Source: Arachis hypogaea (lineage: Eukaryota; Streptophyta; Magnoliopsida; Fabales; Fabaceae). Taken from it: a DNA stretch of 64,000 nucleotides. The stretch lies in assembly GCF_003086295.3 (NCBI RefSeq), contig NC_092051.1, positions 17,412,940 to 17,476,939 of the forward strand, given 5' to 3'. Below are positions 12,086-24,069 of this stretch, piece after piece; the first letter of the stretch is position 1; each line of letters starts with the position of its first letter. Position numbers and translations under genes: made by a program. The notes beneath the pieces are model-generated. The model made no database searches. It had not been told where the DNA came from and saw only the letters and a program-made list of their open reading frames with translations.

Positions 12086-15000
12086 ATGTCGACTCGCGGA
12101 CGCGGTCGCGGGCGAGGTAGAGGTAGGACAGGCACCGTTACTCCTGTACCCACAGGGACTGATCCAGTAGACTTTATGGCTGCCTTGGGAAATATGGCTG
12201 CAGCTATGCAGGCAACAGCTGAGGCACTGGGTAATCAGATAAATCAGGGTAATCATGGGAACAATAATGATGAGGACGGTCCTATGACACTTGCTACATT
12301 TCTGAAAGTTCGCCCTCCGACTTTTAGGGGAACCTCAAATCCAACTGATGCAGATAATTGGATTCAGGCTATGGAAAGGGCGTTACAGGCACAACAGGTT
12401 CCTGAAGAGCAATGGGTTGAATTTGGGACTTATCAGTTGCAAGGTGAAGCTCAGTATTGGTGGCAGGGAACACGACGTATCCTGCAGCCTGATGGTGCTG
12501 CGATTCCTTGGGAGGTTTTCCGGACAGAGTTCTATAAGAAATACTTTCCTAATTCAGCTAGAAATGCCAAGGAACTTGAATTAATGCAGTTAAAGCAGGG
12601 ACAAATGACTGTTGCTGAGTATACCAGCAAATTTGAGGAGTTATGTCGCTTTTCTCGTATCTGTCAAGGTGCGCCTGAAGATTTTGCTGAATGGAAGTGT
12701 ATTAAATATGAGGGAGGTCTTCGGAGCGATATTCTGAGCTTCGTTGCCCCAATGGAGATCAGGGTGTTTTCTGAATTAGTGAATAAGAGTAGGGTGGCTG
12801 AGGATTGTGTGAGGAAGGCGGCAGCAGAGAAAGGGAGTTTGAGGATGCCTTTTCAGAGGCCTTCAGGGAGGAACTTTGCTCCGAGAGGTAGGAATTTCAA
12901 ACGTGGAGGTTTTGTTTCGCAGCAGACTCAGGGTCAAGGTAATTACAGAAGGCCGAATATTACTGCTAATCAAGGAAAAAGGTTTGGGAAGCAGCCACAG
13001 CAGGATCTGAATTGTCAGAAGTGTGGAAAATATCATCCTGGAGTTCCGTGTAGATTAGGACTTGGAGTGTGCTATTCCTGTGGACATCCCGGGCATATAG
13101 CCAGTAATTGCCCTGAGAAGAAGAAGTATGAGACTGGTAGGGTGCAGCAGCCGGGGAGAGTATACACCACTTCTACCATTGGTGCTGAGGGATCTGAGAC
13201 ACTGATTAGAGGTAATTGTGAAATGGCTGGTAAAATCTTAAATGCTTTATTTGATTCAGGAGCAAGTCATTCATTTATTGCATTTGAAAAGGCCCATGAA
13301 TTAAGATTGAGAATGGTGGTTCTAGGTTATGATTTGAAAGTATATAATGCTACTCATGAAGCTATGGTGACTAGGATAGAATGTCCACAAGTTCCCTTTC
13401 AAGTACAACAGCGTGAATTTGTGCATGATTTGATTTGTTTGCCTATGACTGGTCTTGATCTCATTTTGGAATTGGATTGGTTATCCAAGAATCATGTTTT
13501 GCTTGATTGTTCTGAGAAGTCAGTACAGTTTATGCCAGAAGGGTCAGAAGCACCGGTTGTGGTGAATAGTTACTATTTGAACTCTATGATAGTAAACTGT
13601 TCTGGAACCGAATGTCAGGGTATTATGTTATTAACTGCGGGAGTATCAGGTGATGATCAGAGTTTAGAGCAAATTCCGGTTGTATGTGAATTTCCAGATG
13701 TGTTTCCGGATGATATTAATGAATTCCCACCTAACCGAGAGGTTGAATTTGCAATTGAGTTGGTACCTGGATCCGGTCCAATTTCAATTACTCCTTATAG
13801 GATGTCGCCTTTAGAAATGGCTGAACTGAAAGCTCAGCTGGAAGATCTGTTGGGTAAGCATTTTATCCGACCAAGTGTTTCTCCGTGGGGAGCGCCAGTG
13901 TTACTGGTAAAGAAGAAGGATGGGAGTATGCGGCTGTGTGTCGATTATCGGCAATTGAATAAGATTACTGTGAAGAATAAATATCCGTTGCCTAGAATCG
14001 ATGATCTAATGGATCAGTTACAGGGTGCCGGTGTATTTTCTAAGATTGATTTGCGATCCGGATATCATCAGATAAGGGTTAGAGACGAGGATATTCCGAA
14101 AACTGCTTTCAGAACCCGTTATGGTCATTATGAGTATACAGTGATGTCTTTCGGGTTAACTAATGCCCCGGCAGTATTTATGGATTATATGAACAGGATT
14201 TTTCGACCGTATCTGGACAAGTTTGTTATTGTCTTCATTGATGACATTCTTGTTTATTCTAAGACTGAAGAGGAACATGCTGATCATTTGCGAACTGTGC
14301 TGCAAATTCTGAGAGACAGGAAGTTATATGCTAAGCTATCTAAATGTGAGTTCTGGAAGAGTGAAGTGAAGTTTCTTGGCCACGTGGTGAGTAAGCAGGG
14401 GGTAGCTGTGGATCCTGCTAAGGTGGAAGCAGTGATGAATTGGGAGCGACCAACTTCAGTGACAGAGATCAGGAGTTTCTTAGGTTTGGCAGGGTATTAT
14501 CGCAGATTCATTAAGGGATTTTCACAGCTCGCCTTACCTTTAACTAAGTTGACTAGGAAGGATACACCTTTTATCTGGACTCCGGAATGTGAAGAGAGTT
14601 TCCAGGCATTGAAGCACAGGTTGACTACTGCACCTGTATTGGTATTACCTGAACCAAGTGAATCGTTTGAAGTGTATTGTGATGCATCTCTGAAAGGGTT
14701 GGGGTGTGTTTTGATGCAGCACCAGAATGTTGTAGCATACGCCTCACGGCAGTTAAGGCCGCATGAGATGAACTACCCGACACATGATTTAGAACTTGCT
14801 GCTGTTGTGTTTGCTTTAAAGATTTGGAGGCACTACCTCTATGGCGTTAAGTTTCATGTTTTCTCAGACCATAAGAGTTTGAAGTATCTTTTTGAGCAGA
14901 AAGAGTTGAATATGCGTCAGAGGAGGTGGATGGAGCTTCTGAAAGATTATGATTTTGAATTGAATTATCATCCAGGAAAAGCGAACGTTGTGGCGGACGC

Positions 15001-16579
15001 TTTGAGTCGGAAGTCTTTATATGCAGCTTGGATGATGCTACGGGAGGAAGAGTTACTAAAGGCATTTCAAGGTTTGAATTTGGGAGTTAGAGAAGAATTT
15101 GGAATTTTATGTTTGAGTCAGTTACAGATTTCAAGTGATTTTAAATCAGAACTTCTGAAGGCTCATCAAGATAGTGAAGCGTTACGTAAGGTATTACCAG
15201 CAGTTGAACAGGGAAAACAGTGGAGAATGTCAAAAGGTCAGGATGGTTTATGGAGGTTCAAGAACCGGATTATTGTGCCTGATGTTGGAGACCTACGACA
15301 AAGTATCTTGAAGGAAGCTCACAAGAGCGGGTTTTCAATTCACCCAGGGAGCACTAAAATGTATCAGGATCTGAAAGCGATGTTCTGGTGGCCAGGTATG
15401 AAGAATGATGTGGCATTGCATGTATCTAAATGTTTAACGTGTCAGAAGGTTAAGATTGAGCATCAGAGACCATCAGGGACCCTTCAGCCTTTGGAGATTC
15501 CACAATGGAAATGGGAGAGTATCGCAATGGATTTTGTGATAGGTTTGCCTAGAACCCGATCTGATTGTGACGCTATTTGGGTGGTTGTGGATCGACTGAC
15601 AAAATCAGCTCACTTTCTTCCTATCCGAATAAGTTGCACAATGGAGGAATTGGCTCGAATGTATATCAAAGAGATTGTCAGGTTGCATGGTGTGCCTTCT
15701 ACTATCATATCTGACAGAGATCCTCGTTTCACATCAAGGTTCTGGGGAGCTTTTCAGCGTGCATTTGGGACTCAGTTAAGCTTGAGTACTGCGTATCACC
15801 CTCAGACAGATGGTCAGTCAGAAAGAACTATTCAGACCTTGGAAGATATGCTAAGAGCTTGTGTTTTGGACCAACCGGCGAGCTGGGACCGGTATATGCC
15901 ATTAGTAGAGTTTGCTTATAATAATAGCTATCATGCGAGCATCGGAATGGCTCCATATGAGGCTCTGTATGGCAGGAAATGTCAATCTCCATTGTGTTGG
16001 TATGAAACTGGAGAAAGGAGTTTATTAGGGCCTGAGATGATAGCCGAAACGACTGAGCAGATAAAGAAGATTCGTAGTCGAATGCTTATAGCCCAAAGCC
16101 GCCAAAAGAGCTATGCTGACCAGAGGCGAAAGCCTTTGGAGTTCGAAGAAGGAGAACATGTCTTTTTGAAAGTTACACCAACCACTGGAGTGGGAAGAGC
16201 TATTAAGACCAAGAAACTGAATCCCCGTTATATTGGACCGTTTGAGATTCTGAAAAGAATTGGACCAGTGGCTTATAGAATTGCCTTACCGCCATACCTT
16301 TCGAATTTGCACGATGTATTTCATGTATCACAGCTTCGGAAGTATAATCCTGATGCAAGTCATGTTCTAGAACCAGAACCAATTCAAGTGAGAGAAGATC
16401 TAACACTCCCAGTAATTCCGGTGAGGATTGATGACACCAGTGTTAAACGATTACGAGGAAGGGAAGTATCATTGGTAAAAGTAGCTTGGAGACGAGCTGG
16501 TATCGAGGAACATACCTGGGAACTCGAATCAGATATGCGAAAGGACTATCCACATCTCTTTTCAGGTAACTATATTTGA
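12086..16579 (+). CDS. Gag-Pol polyprotein with C-terminal chromodomain (Ty3/gypsy, Tekay/Del-like)
   Basis: A single intact frame of about 1497 codons; the first ATG is at 12086 and gives [14 protein letters not shown]. Domains in order: Gag core (around residues 60-230, [19 protein letters not shown]); zinc knuckle [14 protein letters not shown] (about 328); aspartic protease DSGASH (about 390); reverse transcriptase (about 560-730) with the catalytic FIDD box; RNase H starting near [10 protein letters not shown] (about 862); integrase with an HHCC region (about 1085-1125), then the D,D,E residues in [15 protein letters not shown] and GQSERTIQ; a GPF motif; and a chromodomain-like tail (about 1445-1495: [18 protein letters not shown]). 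It makes the structural and enzymatic proteins for retrotransposition; the chromodomain is thought to guide insertion into heterochromatin. No stops or frameshifts, so potentially functional. Confidence 0.95.
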   Translation: MSTRGRGRGRGRGRTGTVTPVPTGTDPVDFMAALGNMAAAMQATAEALGNQINQGNHGNNNDEDGPMTLATFLKVRPPTFRGTSNPTDADNWIQAMERALQAQQVPEEQWVEFGTYQLQGEAQYWWQGTRRILQPDGAAIPWEVFRTEFYKKYFPNSARNAKELELMQLKQGQMTVAEYTSKFEELCRFSRICQGAPEDFAEWKCIKYEGGLRSDILSFVAPMEIRVFSELVNKSRVAEDCVRKAAAEKGSLRMPFQRPSGRNFAPRGRNFKRGGFVSQQTQGQGNYRRPNITANQGKRFGKQPQQDLNCQKCGKYHPGVPCRLGLGVCYSCGHPGHIASNCPEKKKYETGRVQQPGRVYTTSTIGAEGSETLIRGNCEMAGKILNALFDSGASHSFIAFEKAHELRLRMVVLGYDLKVYNATHEAMVTRIECPQVPFQVQQREFVHDLICLPMTGLDLILELDWLSKNHVLLDCSEKSVQFMPEGSEAPVVVNSYYLNSMIVNCSGTECQGIMLLTAGVSGDDQSLEQIPVVCEFPDVFPDDINEFPPNREVEFAIELVPGSGPISITPYRMSPLEMAELKAQLEDLLGKHFIRPSVSPWGAPVLLVKKKDGSMRLCVDYRQLNKITVKNKYPLPRIDDLMDQLQGAGVFSKIDLRSGYHQIRVRDEDIPKTAFRTRYGHYEYTVMSFGLTNAPAVFMDYMNRIFRPYLDKFVIVFIDDILVYSKTEEEHADHLRTVLQILRDRKLYAKLSKCEFWKSEVKFLGHVVSKQGVAVDPAKVEAVMNWERPTSVTEIRSFLGLAGYYRRFIKGFSQLALPLTKLTRKDTPFIWTPECEESFQALKHRLTTAPVLVLPEPSESFEVYCDASLKGLGCVLMQHQNVVAYASRQLRPHEMNYPTHDLELAAVVFALKIWRHYLYGVKFHVFSDHKSLKYLFEQKELNMRQRRWMELLKDYDFELNYHPGKANVVADALSRKSLYAAWMMLREEELLKAFQGLNLGVREEFGILCLSQLQISSDFKSELLKAHQDSEALRKVLPAVEQGKQWRMSKGQDGLWRFKNRIIVPDVGDLRQSILKEAHKSGFSIHPGSTKMYQDLKAMFWWPGMKNDVALHVSKCLTCQKVKIEHQRPSGTLQPLEIPQWKWESIAMDFVIGLPRTRSDCDAIWVVVDRLTKSAHFLPIRISCTMEELARMYIKEIVRLHGVPSTIISDRDPRFTSRFWGAFQRAFGTQLSLSTAYHPQTDGQSERTIQTLEDMLRACVLDQPASWDRYMPLVEFAYNNSYHASIGMAPYEALYGRKCQSPLCWYETGERSLLGPEMIAETTEQIKKIRSRMLIAQSRQKSYADQRRKPLEFEEGEHVFLKVTPTTGVGRAIKTKKLNPRYIGPFEILKRIGPVAYRIALPPYLSNLHDVFHVSQLRKYNPDASHVLEPEPIQVREDLTLPVIPVRIDDTSVKRLRGREVSLVKVAWRRAGIEEHTWELESDMRKDYPHLFSGNYI

Positions 16580-16603
16580 ATTTTGAGGGCAAAATTCTTT
16601 ATT

Positions 16604-16615
16604 AGGTGGGTAGAA
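16604..16615 (+). other. Polypurine tract of gypsy element
   Basis: AGGTGGGTAGAA abuts the 3' LTR start. It is imperfect (two T residues) but sits at the position where plus-strand priming occurs. Confidence 0.65.
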
Positions 16616-19398
16616 TGTAAACCCCGGTTAAATTAGTAGATAATTAGTTAATAAATTATTTTTTAATAAGGAGGATTAGAAATGCAAATATTATATCAAA
16701 ATAGGGTAGAGCTCATCGAAACGAGAATTTTGACACTAATTTTGAAGAAAACGGTCCAAGAATGGACCGAAAGGACCGAACCAGTTGAACCGGACCTAAA
16801 CCGGGCTATCGGTCCAACCGGACCAGCCCTTTTAAGTGAACCCAAGCCTTTGTCCCCCTCATTTCAACGTGAACGAAGCTGAAAGCTTCAGAGGGAAAAG
16901 AAGAACGAGACATTCCCGTAAACCCTCACGTTAACTTCCGTACGCCGTAACTTCTCCGTTCGAGCTCCGATCGCCGCACCGTTTGCAGCCACGCGTTCAC
17001 CGCGTCGAGCTCTACATTTTTACCGGAACAATTTCATAGGTAACTTGCTATTTCACTCTCAGCTTCATCTTCCCCCAATTTTCGAATTTTAAGTGGGAAT
17101 ATTGAATTTCTTTGATTTCTGATGTTTTAGGATCCAATTAGCTTGAGAGAAACGTTCACTCTTGCTTATGTGAAGCTTGGGTAAGGTGAGGATACGATAA
17201 TTCTATTTTAATTTCATTAAATTTGAGCTTTGAGTATTAAATTGGGTATATATGTATTATGAATGTGTATTAGGTTGAAAATAAATAATTGGAGCTTGAA
17301 ATTGTGAATACTGGAACTTGGAGGAAGCGGATTAGTTGAGTTTTGATGGGCTGTTTTGGTTTTGAATAAATAGCTTTGGTCGTTACGTGGAAATCGGCTA
17401 AGGTATGGTTTAGGTTTCTTGCATTTAATATATAATGTTCTGTGAAAACTTAGGCTAGATGACCATTGGATAAGTTGGAATGCAGGTGTATGTTTAATGT
17501 TTAGTAATTTATCGATGAATATATTTGGTTGAAGTTTATTGGATAATTAGTTTTTAATTTTGGATGGTGAATGTTGTGATGTTAATTTGGAGAGAATTAT
17601 GGTTGAATGTTATTGTTGATTAACTAATGATTTGGTGAATTATTGATTTGAGGTATAACTATTGTGGAGGTTGTTGTGATAATGAGGTATTTTGTGTTAA
17701 AAGCCTAGGATTTGTGAACTATGATCCTTAGTTGAATTTTGGTTGTTGGATTTGAATATTGTATGAGTTTAATTGTTGATTTGAAGTAGATTTATTGTGG
17801 TGATTGTTATGATGATGAGGAAGGGTATGTTGAATTGAAAAGAAAGCAGGTTTGGACCCGAAAAGGGTGGCAAAGTCCGAGTTTTAGAGGAGATGCTGCC
17901 GAAATTTTATAAAAAATTAGAGATTTTATTTAGATGATTATTTAAAAGAGATTTAGATTTAAAGGTTATATGGTTTGATTTTGAGTTATTAAGATAGTGA
18001 GTATGTTTTAAGTTTGAAGTTTGATTCTTAGAAAAGAATGAATTATGTTTTGAATTGAAACTATTGATGGATGGAATGGGAGGTGATATAATGAAGGATA
18101 AGGATTGAATATGTTTAATATATGATGATGAATGAGATGCAATTGGGAATGATGTGGATGTTGATGAATTATAATTGAATTATTTATATGGCTTATGAAT
18201 TTGAATAATCTGAGATACGAGATTCCCTGGATTAAGTGCCGTGGCTTGCCACCACGTGTACCAGGTTGAAAACTCGATACTCTGTTGACCCTACGACGTA
18301 AGTGTGACCGGTCACTATATAAATTCCCGGGAATGTTACCCCCATTGAGCAATATTGATTATTTGAGAAAAATCTATGCATAGACTCTTGGGGATGCACG
18401 TCGGGGGACAGTCTAAGGACAATTCAGACTTGTCGGGTTGGCTGGATAACCGACAGATGAGCCTCATCAGCCATAGGACAGGCATGCATCATATGCATAT
18501 TACTTGAATTACTTGCTTGTGCTCTAATTGGGTGTGCCTATCTGTATTTGCCATGCTAAATGTGTATTTGTTACCTGCAGTAGTTGTAACTTTCTTGTGT
18601 TTGCCTTTATCTGTTTATTTGTCTGTGAAAATGCATGGTGGAATTGGAGGTATGGAGGAATGGCAGTATAGGACTTAGATTTAAGGTTAAGTTAAGTTAG
18701 GATTAAATATTTCTAGGAAACCACCTTTTATGGCTTCTGTTTAATACTTTAAGCTCTACAATCTGAGTGTCGGCGTTCTAGGATTGCCTCTGGCATTCCC
18801 AGGACCTTATATATTATGTGTGTGGCACCTTTACCATACTGAGAACCTCCGGTTCTCATTCCATACTATGTTGTTAATTTTCAGATGCAGGTCGAGAGGC
18901 ATCTCGTTAGGCGTCTGGACTCTTGAAGCGGAGTGGTTACTGGGATATTTTGTTATGCTATGATGTATATATATGTACTTAGTTTTCTCTCCGCATGACT
19001 TATTCTTTTTGATCCTCTTAGAGGTTTATGGAGAGGCAGGATTGTGTATATGTACTTTTGGGTTTTGGATATGTAGGTATATATATGTGTAAATATTCTC
19101 CGGCCAGTCTTGACTTCGCAGGCTGAGTTAGGAGCTTGATATTTTGTATCTTTGGCACTCTATTCCTACTTCTGTTATCTTATGTTTGACAGTTACAGTT
19201 TTCTTAGCATGCAAGTTAACTCGTTCCTTGAGCGTTGCGCTTTTATCTCGCGATTTTTATTTTCCCTATCCTTCAAGGCTCCTAGCATATTATAACTCTT
19301 CTGCTATTATATGTACTTATTTTATTTTAGAGGTCGTAATACCATATCACCTTTGTTTTACGACTTAAGCGTAAAGCTTTGTGTGGTAGGGTGTTACA
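16616..19398 (+). repeat. 3' LTR of gypsy element
   Basis: 2783 bp, the same length as the 5' LTR, about 99.9% identical by eye. Confidence 0.95.
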
Positions 19399-19890
19399 GG
19401 AAGTGTTCCTTGCTAATTAGTCGCTAAAGTGGAAATACGGATATTGAGTGCCTAGGACCTAAGTAGCAAGAAATTTGCGACCGTTTAACAACTGACACAC
19501 TTTATTCGCTGATTTCAAGTCGCTGATTAGCAGGCGAAATATATTTGTCGCTAAGTTATCGCAAGTTTAATTTAGCGAATGACTTGGCAACGACAATATT
19601 GTCGCAAAGCAAAAGTTATATCCTACCTATTTTGTAACAAATTACTCGCTAATCTCGTTGGAAATCCGTCGCAGAGTTATAACAAATCTAAAGCTCACAG
19701 AGAAAATGTTAGAAGTAACTGGTCGCAATTGAGTCACTAATCAAAAGCTTATTTAGTGAGGAATTAGCAATCGCTTAACAACTGATAGACTTTCCTCACT
19801 TATTTCATGTTACTACTAATTTGTGAGGAAACACGTTAGTCCTTATTCTGTTACTATTTTAACTAGCGGCTCACGTGCCTGTTCAACCGC
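19399..19890 (+). mobile_element. CACTA subterminal region, part 2
   Basis: Continues the repeat-rich subterminal region after the gypsy insertion, beginning with the second GGAAG. Repeats such as TTGCTAATTAGTCGCTAAAG, TCGCTAAGTTATCGCAAG and TTACTCGCTAATC recur. The matching 3' terminus (ending in TTGTAGTG) was not found, so the element is truncated or extends beyond recognisable sequence. Confidence 0.65.
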
Positions 19891-21436
19891 TTTTCTATTA
19901 AGTTTAAGAAATTAAATTTATATTTTTATTTTTAAAATTATAAATTTAATATTAATAATTAAAAATAAATTATAAAAAAATAAAATACCTTAAGTTATTT
20001 AATATGTAAAATGTATAAAATAAATAAATTTAATTTAAAAAACAAGATTAAAAAAATATTTTGTGTTATTATGTATAACAAAGTCAATATAAACACTTAC
20101 TAATATTATATAAAGATTAGTTATGTATAAATATTATTAAATTTTTATATCTGCTTTAAATTAAATAAGATTGAAAAAATAAACAACAAATTTACAAATA
20201 TTTATAAATTTTTTATTTTGATTGTTATCTATAATAATAACATAATGATTTTAGTATTATACTTAAATTAATTCAAATTTTATTATTCTATACATTAAAA
20301 AAATTAAATAACTCATAAAACTTAAATTTTTTTTATTTTTTTATTTTTATTTATTAATAATTTATTATTTACAAAATTTTAATCTTTTTATCTCAAATTT
20401 ATGATTTAAAAAATATAAAAATTAATTTTTATTCGTTCCAACCCAGTTTTTCCCTTCTCCCTCCTGATCTGAACTAGCACACCAACCTTAAGGCTCATCG
20501 TCTCTCTTTCTTGGGTCTCGTTCTCGTCACTCTCTCCCTCAAGCTCTCTCACCTCTCTCATGCCACTCTTGTTTTCAGCGTCTCACTGTCTCAAACTCAG
20601 TCACCGCCTTCCTGTGCTCGTGGTTGTCTTCTTGTTTCGGATTCAATTTGACCCTCAAAATTTAAATAAACACAAATTGGATCCTAAAATTTGTAATTAT
20701 AACTCGCATTAGCCCTTGAGCTATCAAATATTTTATATGGATGATCAAGATTAAACTAAAAAGTCATAAAACATTTTAAAGTGTTCGTCCATTCATTATA
20801 CATACAAATTAATTAAATTTGTATTGACAAAATAACATATCTCATTTATATACCTTTATCATTTTTTGTTTTTTTTTAACGGTATTTCTTAACTCGACAA
20901 GTAAAGAATTAATATGTTATAGGTCGGAGTTTTATTTAACAGTTTGTCAATAGTCAATGAATTGTTACATATACAAGATGAGATTCGAATGCCAAATACT
21001 AATTTTCTATTTGTTTATATGATATATATTGTTCTATAAATTATACTTTAAATAAATTTTTATTATATACAAAATATCCAATAATATATATTTAATTAAA
21101 TTAAATTGATTTATGGGATTTTGTTTATGAAAACATAAATTTTGAAATATAAAAATATTCTTAAATTAAAAGAGAAATACAAATTATTTTAGTTTATTTA
21201 CTTTAATATAAGATCGTTGATATTTACATAAATATTTTTGTATTTATTAAAAAAATCTTATCTACTTTATAAAAGATTCTTTAAAATTTAAATTCTTTTC
21301 TAAAAAATCAAAAATAAAAAATTGAAAACAAAAGAAAAAAAGTAGTAACTCAAAAAAAAAAACGTTTAATTTAAAAAATTGAAAACGTACCTACAACTAT
21401 AAGGTGAATTCTACTCTACTCTTTCTAAAATAAAAG

Positions 21437-21488
<52 letters not shown>

Positions 21489-21720
21489 GACGATAATCCT
21501 TTCACAAAAGAAAAATAAAAATAAAAGACTTTAAAAAATATGAAAAAAATAGGAAAAACAAAGTTTATCAATGACTAACTTTTCAATAATATGTATCTTG
21601 TGTTTGTCGTCGTCCTTCTGATTTTTGATTTTTTGGGCAGCAAATATGTCGTCAATAAAGTTATCAAACAACTCAACCTCATCTGCTTTCGAATTGTAAT
21701 CTGCATCTTCCGAAAATATA
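19891..21720. other. AT-rich DNA with a CT-rich patch and (TA)n microsatellite
   Basis: A CT-rich, more complex block lies at 20450-20640 and may be interior CACTA sequence or an old untranslated leader; it has no long open frame. A (TA)n tract occupies 21440-21486. The stretch 21531-21720 carries an exon-like minus-strand frame discussed in the findings. Confidence 0.5.
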
Positions 21721-21725
21721 TTAGC

Positions 21726-22066
21726 TATTGTAAAATAAATAATTAAGGAAGATATAATAAATATAAAATAAGAAAGTGTAAATAGAAAACTCTAGAATTA
21801 CTATTCAGCACAATTACTATCATAATATAATTAATATATTGATATTGTAGTAAAGAATATAAAAGAGGGAGAATAGTATAAGAAAGAGAGAGTGAAGAAT
21901 GTTTTTATTGCTGTGTATGTTACGTGAGAATTTTTCCTCTATTTATAGATACAAAAATTCAAATATCAACCTTCATTAATTCTTAATCTGTATTCAGAAG
22001 TTAATCTTTGAAAAACTCAGCCGCCCATATTAATAAATGGGCATTCATTCCATCCTTATCACAACA
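21726..22066 (-). repeat. 3' LTR of minus-strand Copia
   Basis: Pairs with 37247-37587. Directly followed on the plus strand by CTCCCCCTTGG (22067-22077), the complement of the element's polypurine tract CCAAGGGGGAG, which fixes this as the 3' LTR. Confidence 0.9.
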
Positions 22067-22077
22067 CTCCCCCTTGG
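22067..22077 (-). other. Polypurine tract of minus-strand Copia
   Basis: CCAAGGGGGAG on the minus strand, abutting the LTR. A second purine-rich block, GACAAGAGGGGGAG (22270-22257), lies inside. Confidence 0.8.
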
Positions 22078-22097
22078 ATGCCTATTTAGGATTATTG

Positions 22098-22258
22098 CCT
22101 CGTTAAAACCTTACTAAAGAAAAACCCAGTGGGAAAAAAATCTTAGTGAAGGAAAAAGAGTACAATATCCTTTAGTGATGGGGACTGCCTCATTAAAAAC
22201 CTTGTCAAGAAAAACCCAATGGGAAAAAAACCTGACCAAGGAAAAAAGAGTACAGTCT
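22098..22258. repeat. Duplicated ~72-bp module next to the Copia PPT
   Basis: Copies at about 22098-22169 and 22187-22258 share GCCTC(G/A)TTAAAA, AAGAAAAACCCA(G/A)TGGG, and GGAAAAA(A)GAGTACA. Each is adjacent to a purine-rich tract on the minus strand. Confidence 0.75.
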
Positions 22259-23862
22259 CCCCCTCTTGTCGACATCATTTAATATCTTGAAATCGATGCA
22301 TCCCAATCTGATGTACCAATTTTTCAAAAGAGGAATTTGGGAGTGACTTTGTGAATAAATCTGCCAGATTGTCAATTGAGCGGATCTGTTGGATATCAAT
22401 TGTTCCTTGATGTATCCGCCTTTAAGTTGAGCAATGCATGCTGTATTATCTTCAAACAGGACAGTTGGAGCTATCTTATGATCAATCAGTCCATATGATG
22501 ACATAATATATTGGATCAAACTCCTCAGCCAAAAACACTCGCGACTAGTTTCATGTATCGCTAGTATTTCAACATGATTAGAGGATGTTGCTATAATTGT
22601 CTGTTTCGTGGACCTCCATGATATAGTTGTACCACCATATGTGAATAGGTATCCTGTTTGAGATCTCCTTTTATGTGGATCAGACAAATATCGAGCATCT
22701 GCATAGCCAACTAATTATGACTTGGATCCATAGAGATAAAATAATCCATATCAATCGTTCCATGAAGATATCGAAAGATTTGCTTGATTCCACTCCAATG
22801 TCTTCTGGTTGGAGAGGAACTATATCTTGCTAGTAAATTCTCAGCAAATAATATATCAGGTTGTGTATTATTAGCAAGATACATTAGTGCCTCAATGGCA
22901 CTAAGATATGGTACTTCAGGACCAAGGATATCTTCATTTTCTTCCTTAGGACAGAATTGATCCTTTTTCACATCCAGAGATCTTACGATCATTGGGGTAC
23001 TTAATGGATATGACTTATCCATATAAAATCTCTTCAAGATATTTTCTGTGTATGTTGTTTGATGAATAAAGATCTCATTTTTTATTGTTCGATTTGCAGA
23101 CCGAGATAAAAATTTAGTCCTTCCAAGATCTTTCATTTCAAACTCTTGTTTTAGAGTTTTTATAATTGTTGGAATCTCTTCAGGAGTTCCAATGATATTT
23201 AAATCATCAACGTACACAGCAATTATAATGAACCCAGATGCTGGTTTCTTTATGAAAACACATGGGCAGATATCATCATTCTTGAATCTGTTTTTTGCCA
23301 GATACTCAGTAAGATGATTATACCACATTCGTCCAAATTGCTTTAGACCATATAAAGATTTTTGCAATTTGACTGAGTATGACCTTTGCGAATATTCATT
23401 GGATGGTTTAGATATCTTTAGTCCTTCAGGGACTTTCATATAGATATCCCGATCTAATAAGCCGTATAAATAGGCTGTTACCACATCCATTAAATGCAGA
23501 TGTAGTTTATGATATGCAGATAAAATGACCAAATAACGCAATGTTATCGCATTCACTACAGGGGAATACGTTTCTTCATAATCTATATCGGGTCTTTGTA
23601 AAAAATCTTGTGCCACAAGTTAGGCTTTGTAGCGCACAACTTCATCTTTCTCATTTCGTTTTCTCACAAATACCCACCGGTATCCAATAGGTTTTACATC
23701 TTCTGGTGTACGGACTATAGGTCCAAAGACTTCACGTTTTGCAAGTGAGTCTAACTCAGCCTTCATGGCTTCTTTCCATTTTGGCCAATCATTCATTTGT
23801 CGACATTCTTCGACTGATCTTGGCTCAAGATCATTACTTTCATGCATGATATTCAATGCCAC
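22205..23862 (-). pseudogene. Copia reverse transcriptase / RNase H (decayed)
   Basis: Read on the minus strand: RT begins around 23862 (DWPKWKEAMKAELDSLAKRE, then YRWVFVRKRN), is broken by a stop near 23620, and continues at 23616 (LVAQDFLQRPDIDYEETYSP). The catalytic YVDDLNIIG box is intact. A stop after DPSHN (22711) separates RT from RNase H, which resumes at 22687 (SQTGYLFTYGGTTISWRS). The RNase H acidic/histidine core is degraded towards the C terminus. These domains copy genomic RNA to DNA in Copia elements. Inactive here because of stops. Confidence 0.9.
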
Positions 23863-24069
23863 ATTATATGCAAATATTTCATTGACAATTGTCTTATTTC
23901 GATCCCATTTCTCTCCTGTAAAGACATAATTTGTCGAGATCTCGTTATTTTCACAATTTTCAGGTACCTAAACATCTTCTGGCGTTAACATTATATCATA
24001 ATTTTGGACAACTGCAGGTGTCTCTACTATGTCTTTTTCAACAGGAATAGTATTTACCTCTTTTCGCTT

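Larger units (their letters stand above)
9085..19398 (+). mobile_element. Complete young Ty3/gypsy chromovirus (Tekay/Del-type) LTR retrotransposon
   Basis: A 10,314-bp element with 2783-bp LTRs at both ends (TG...CA), a perfect GGAAG target-site duplication at 9080-9084 and 19399-19403, a PBS, an imperfect PPT and one long gag-pol frame. By eye the LTRs differ at only three positions (near 9395, 9447 and 9815 of the 5' LTR) with no indels, so insertion was very recent. The long LTRs, single fused ORF and C-terminal chromodomain point to the Tekay/Del lineage. It appears to have every part needed for autonomous transposition. Confidence 0.95.
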
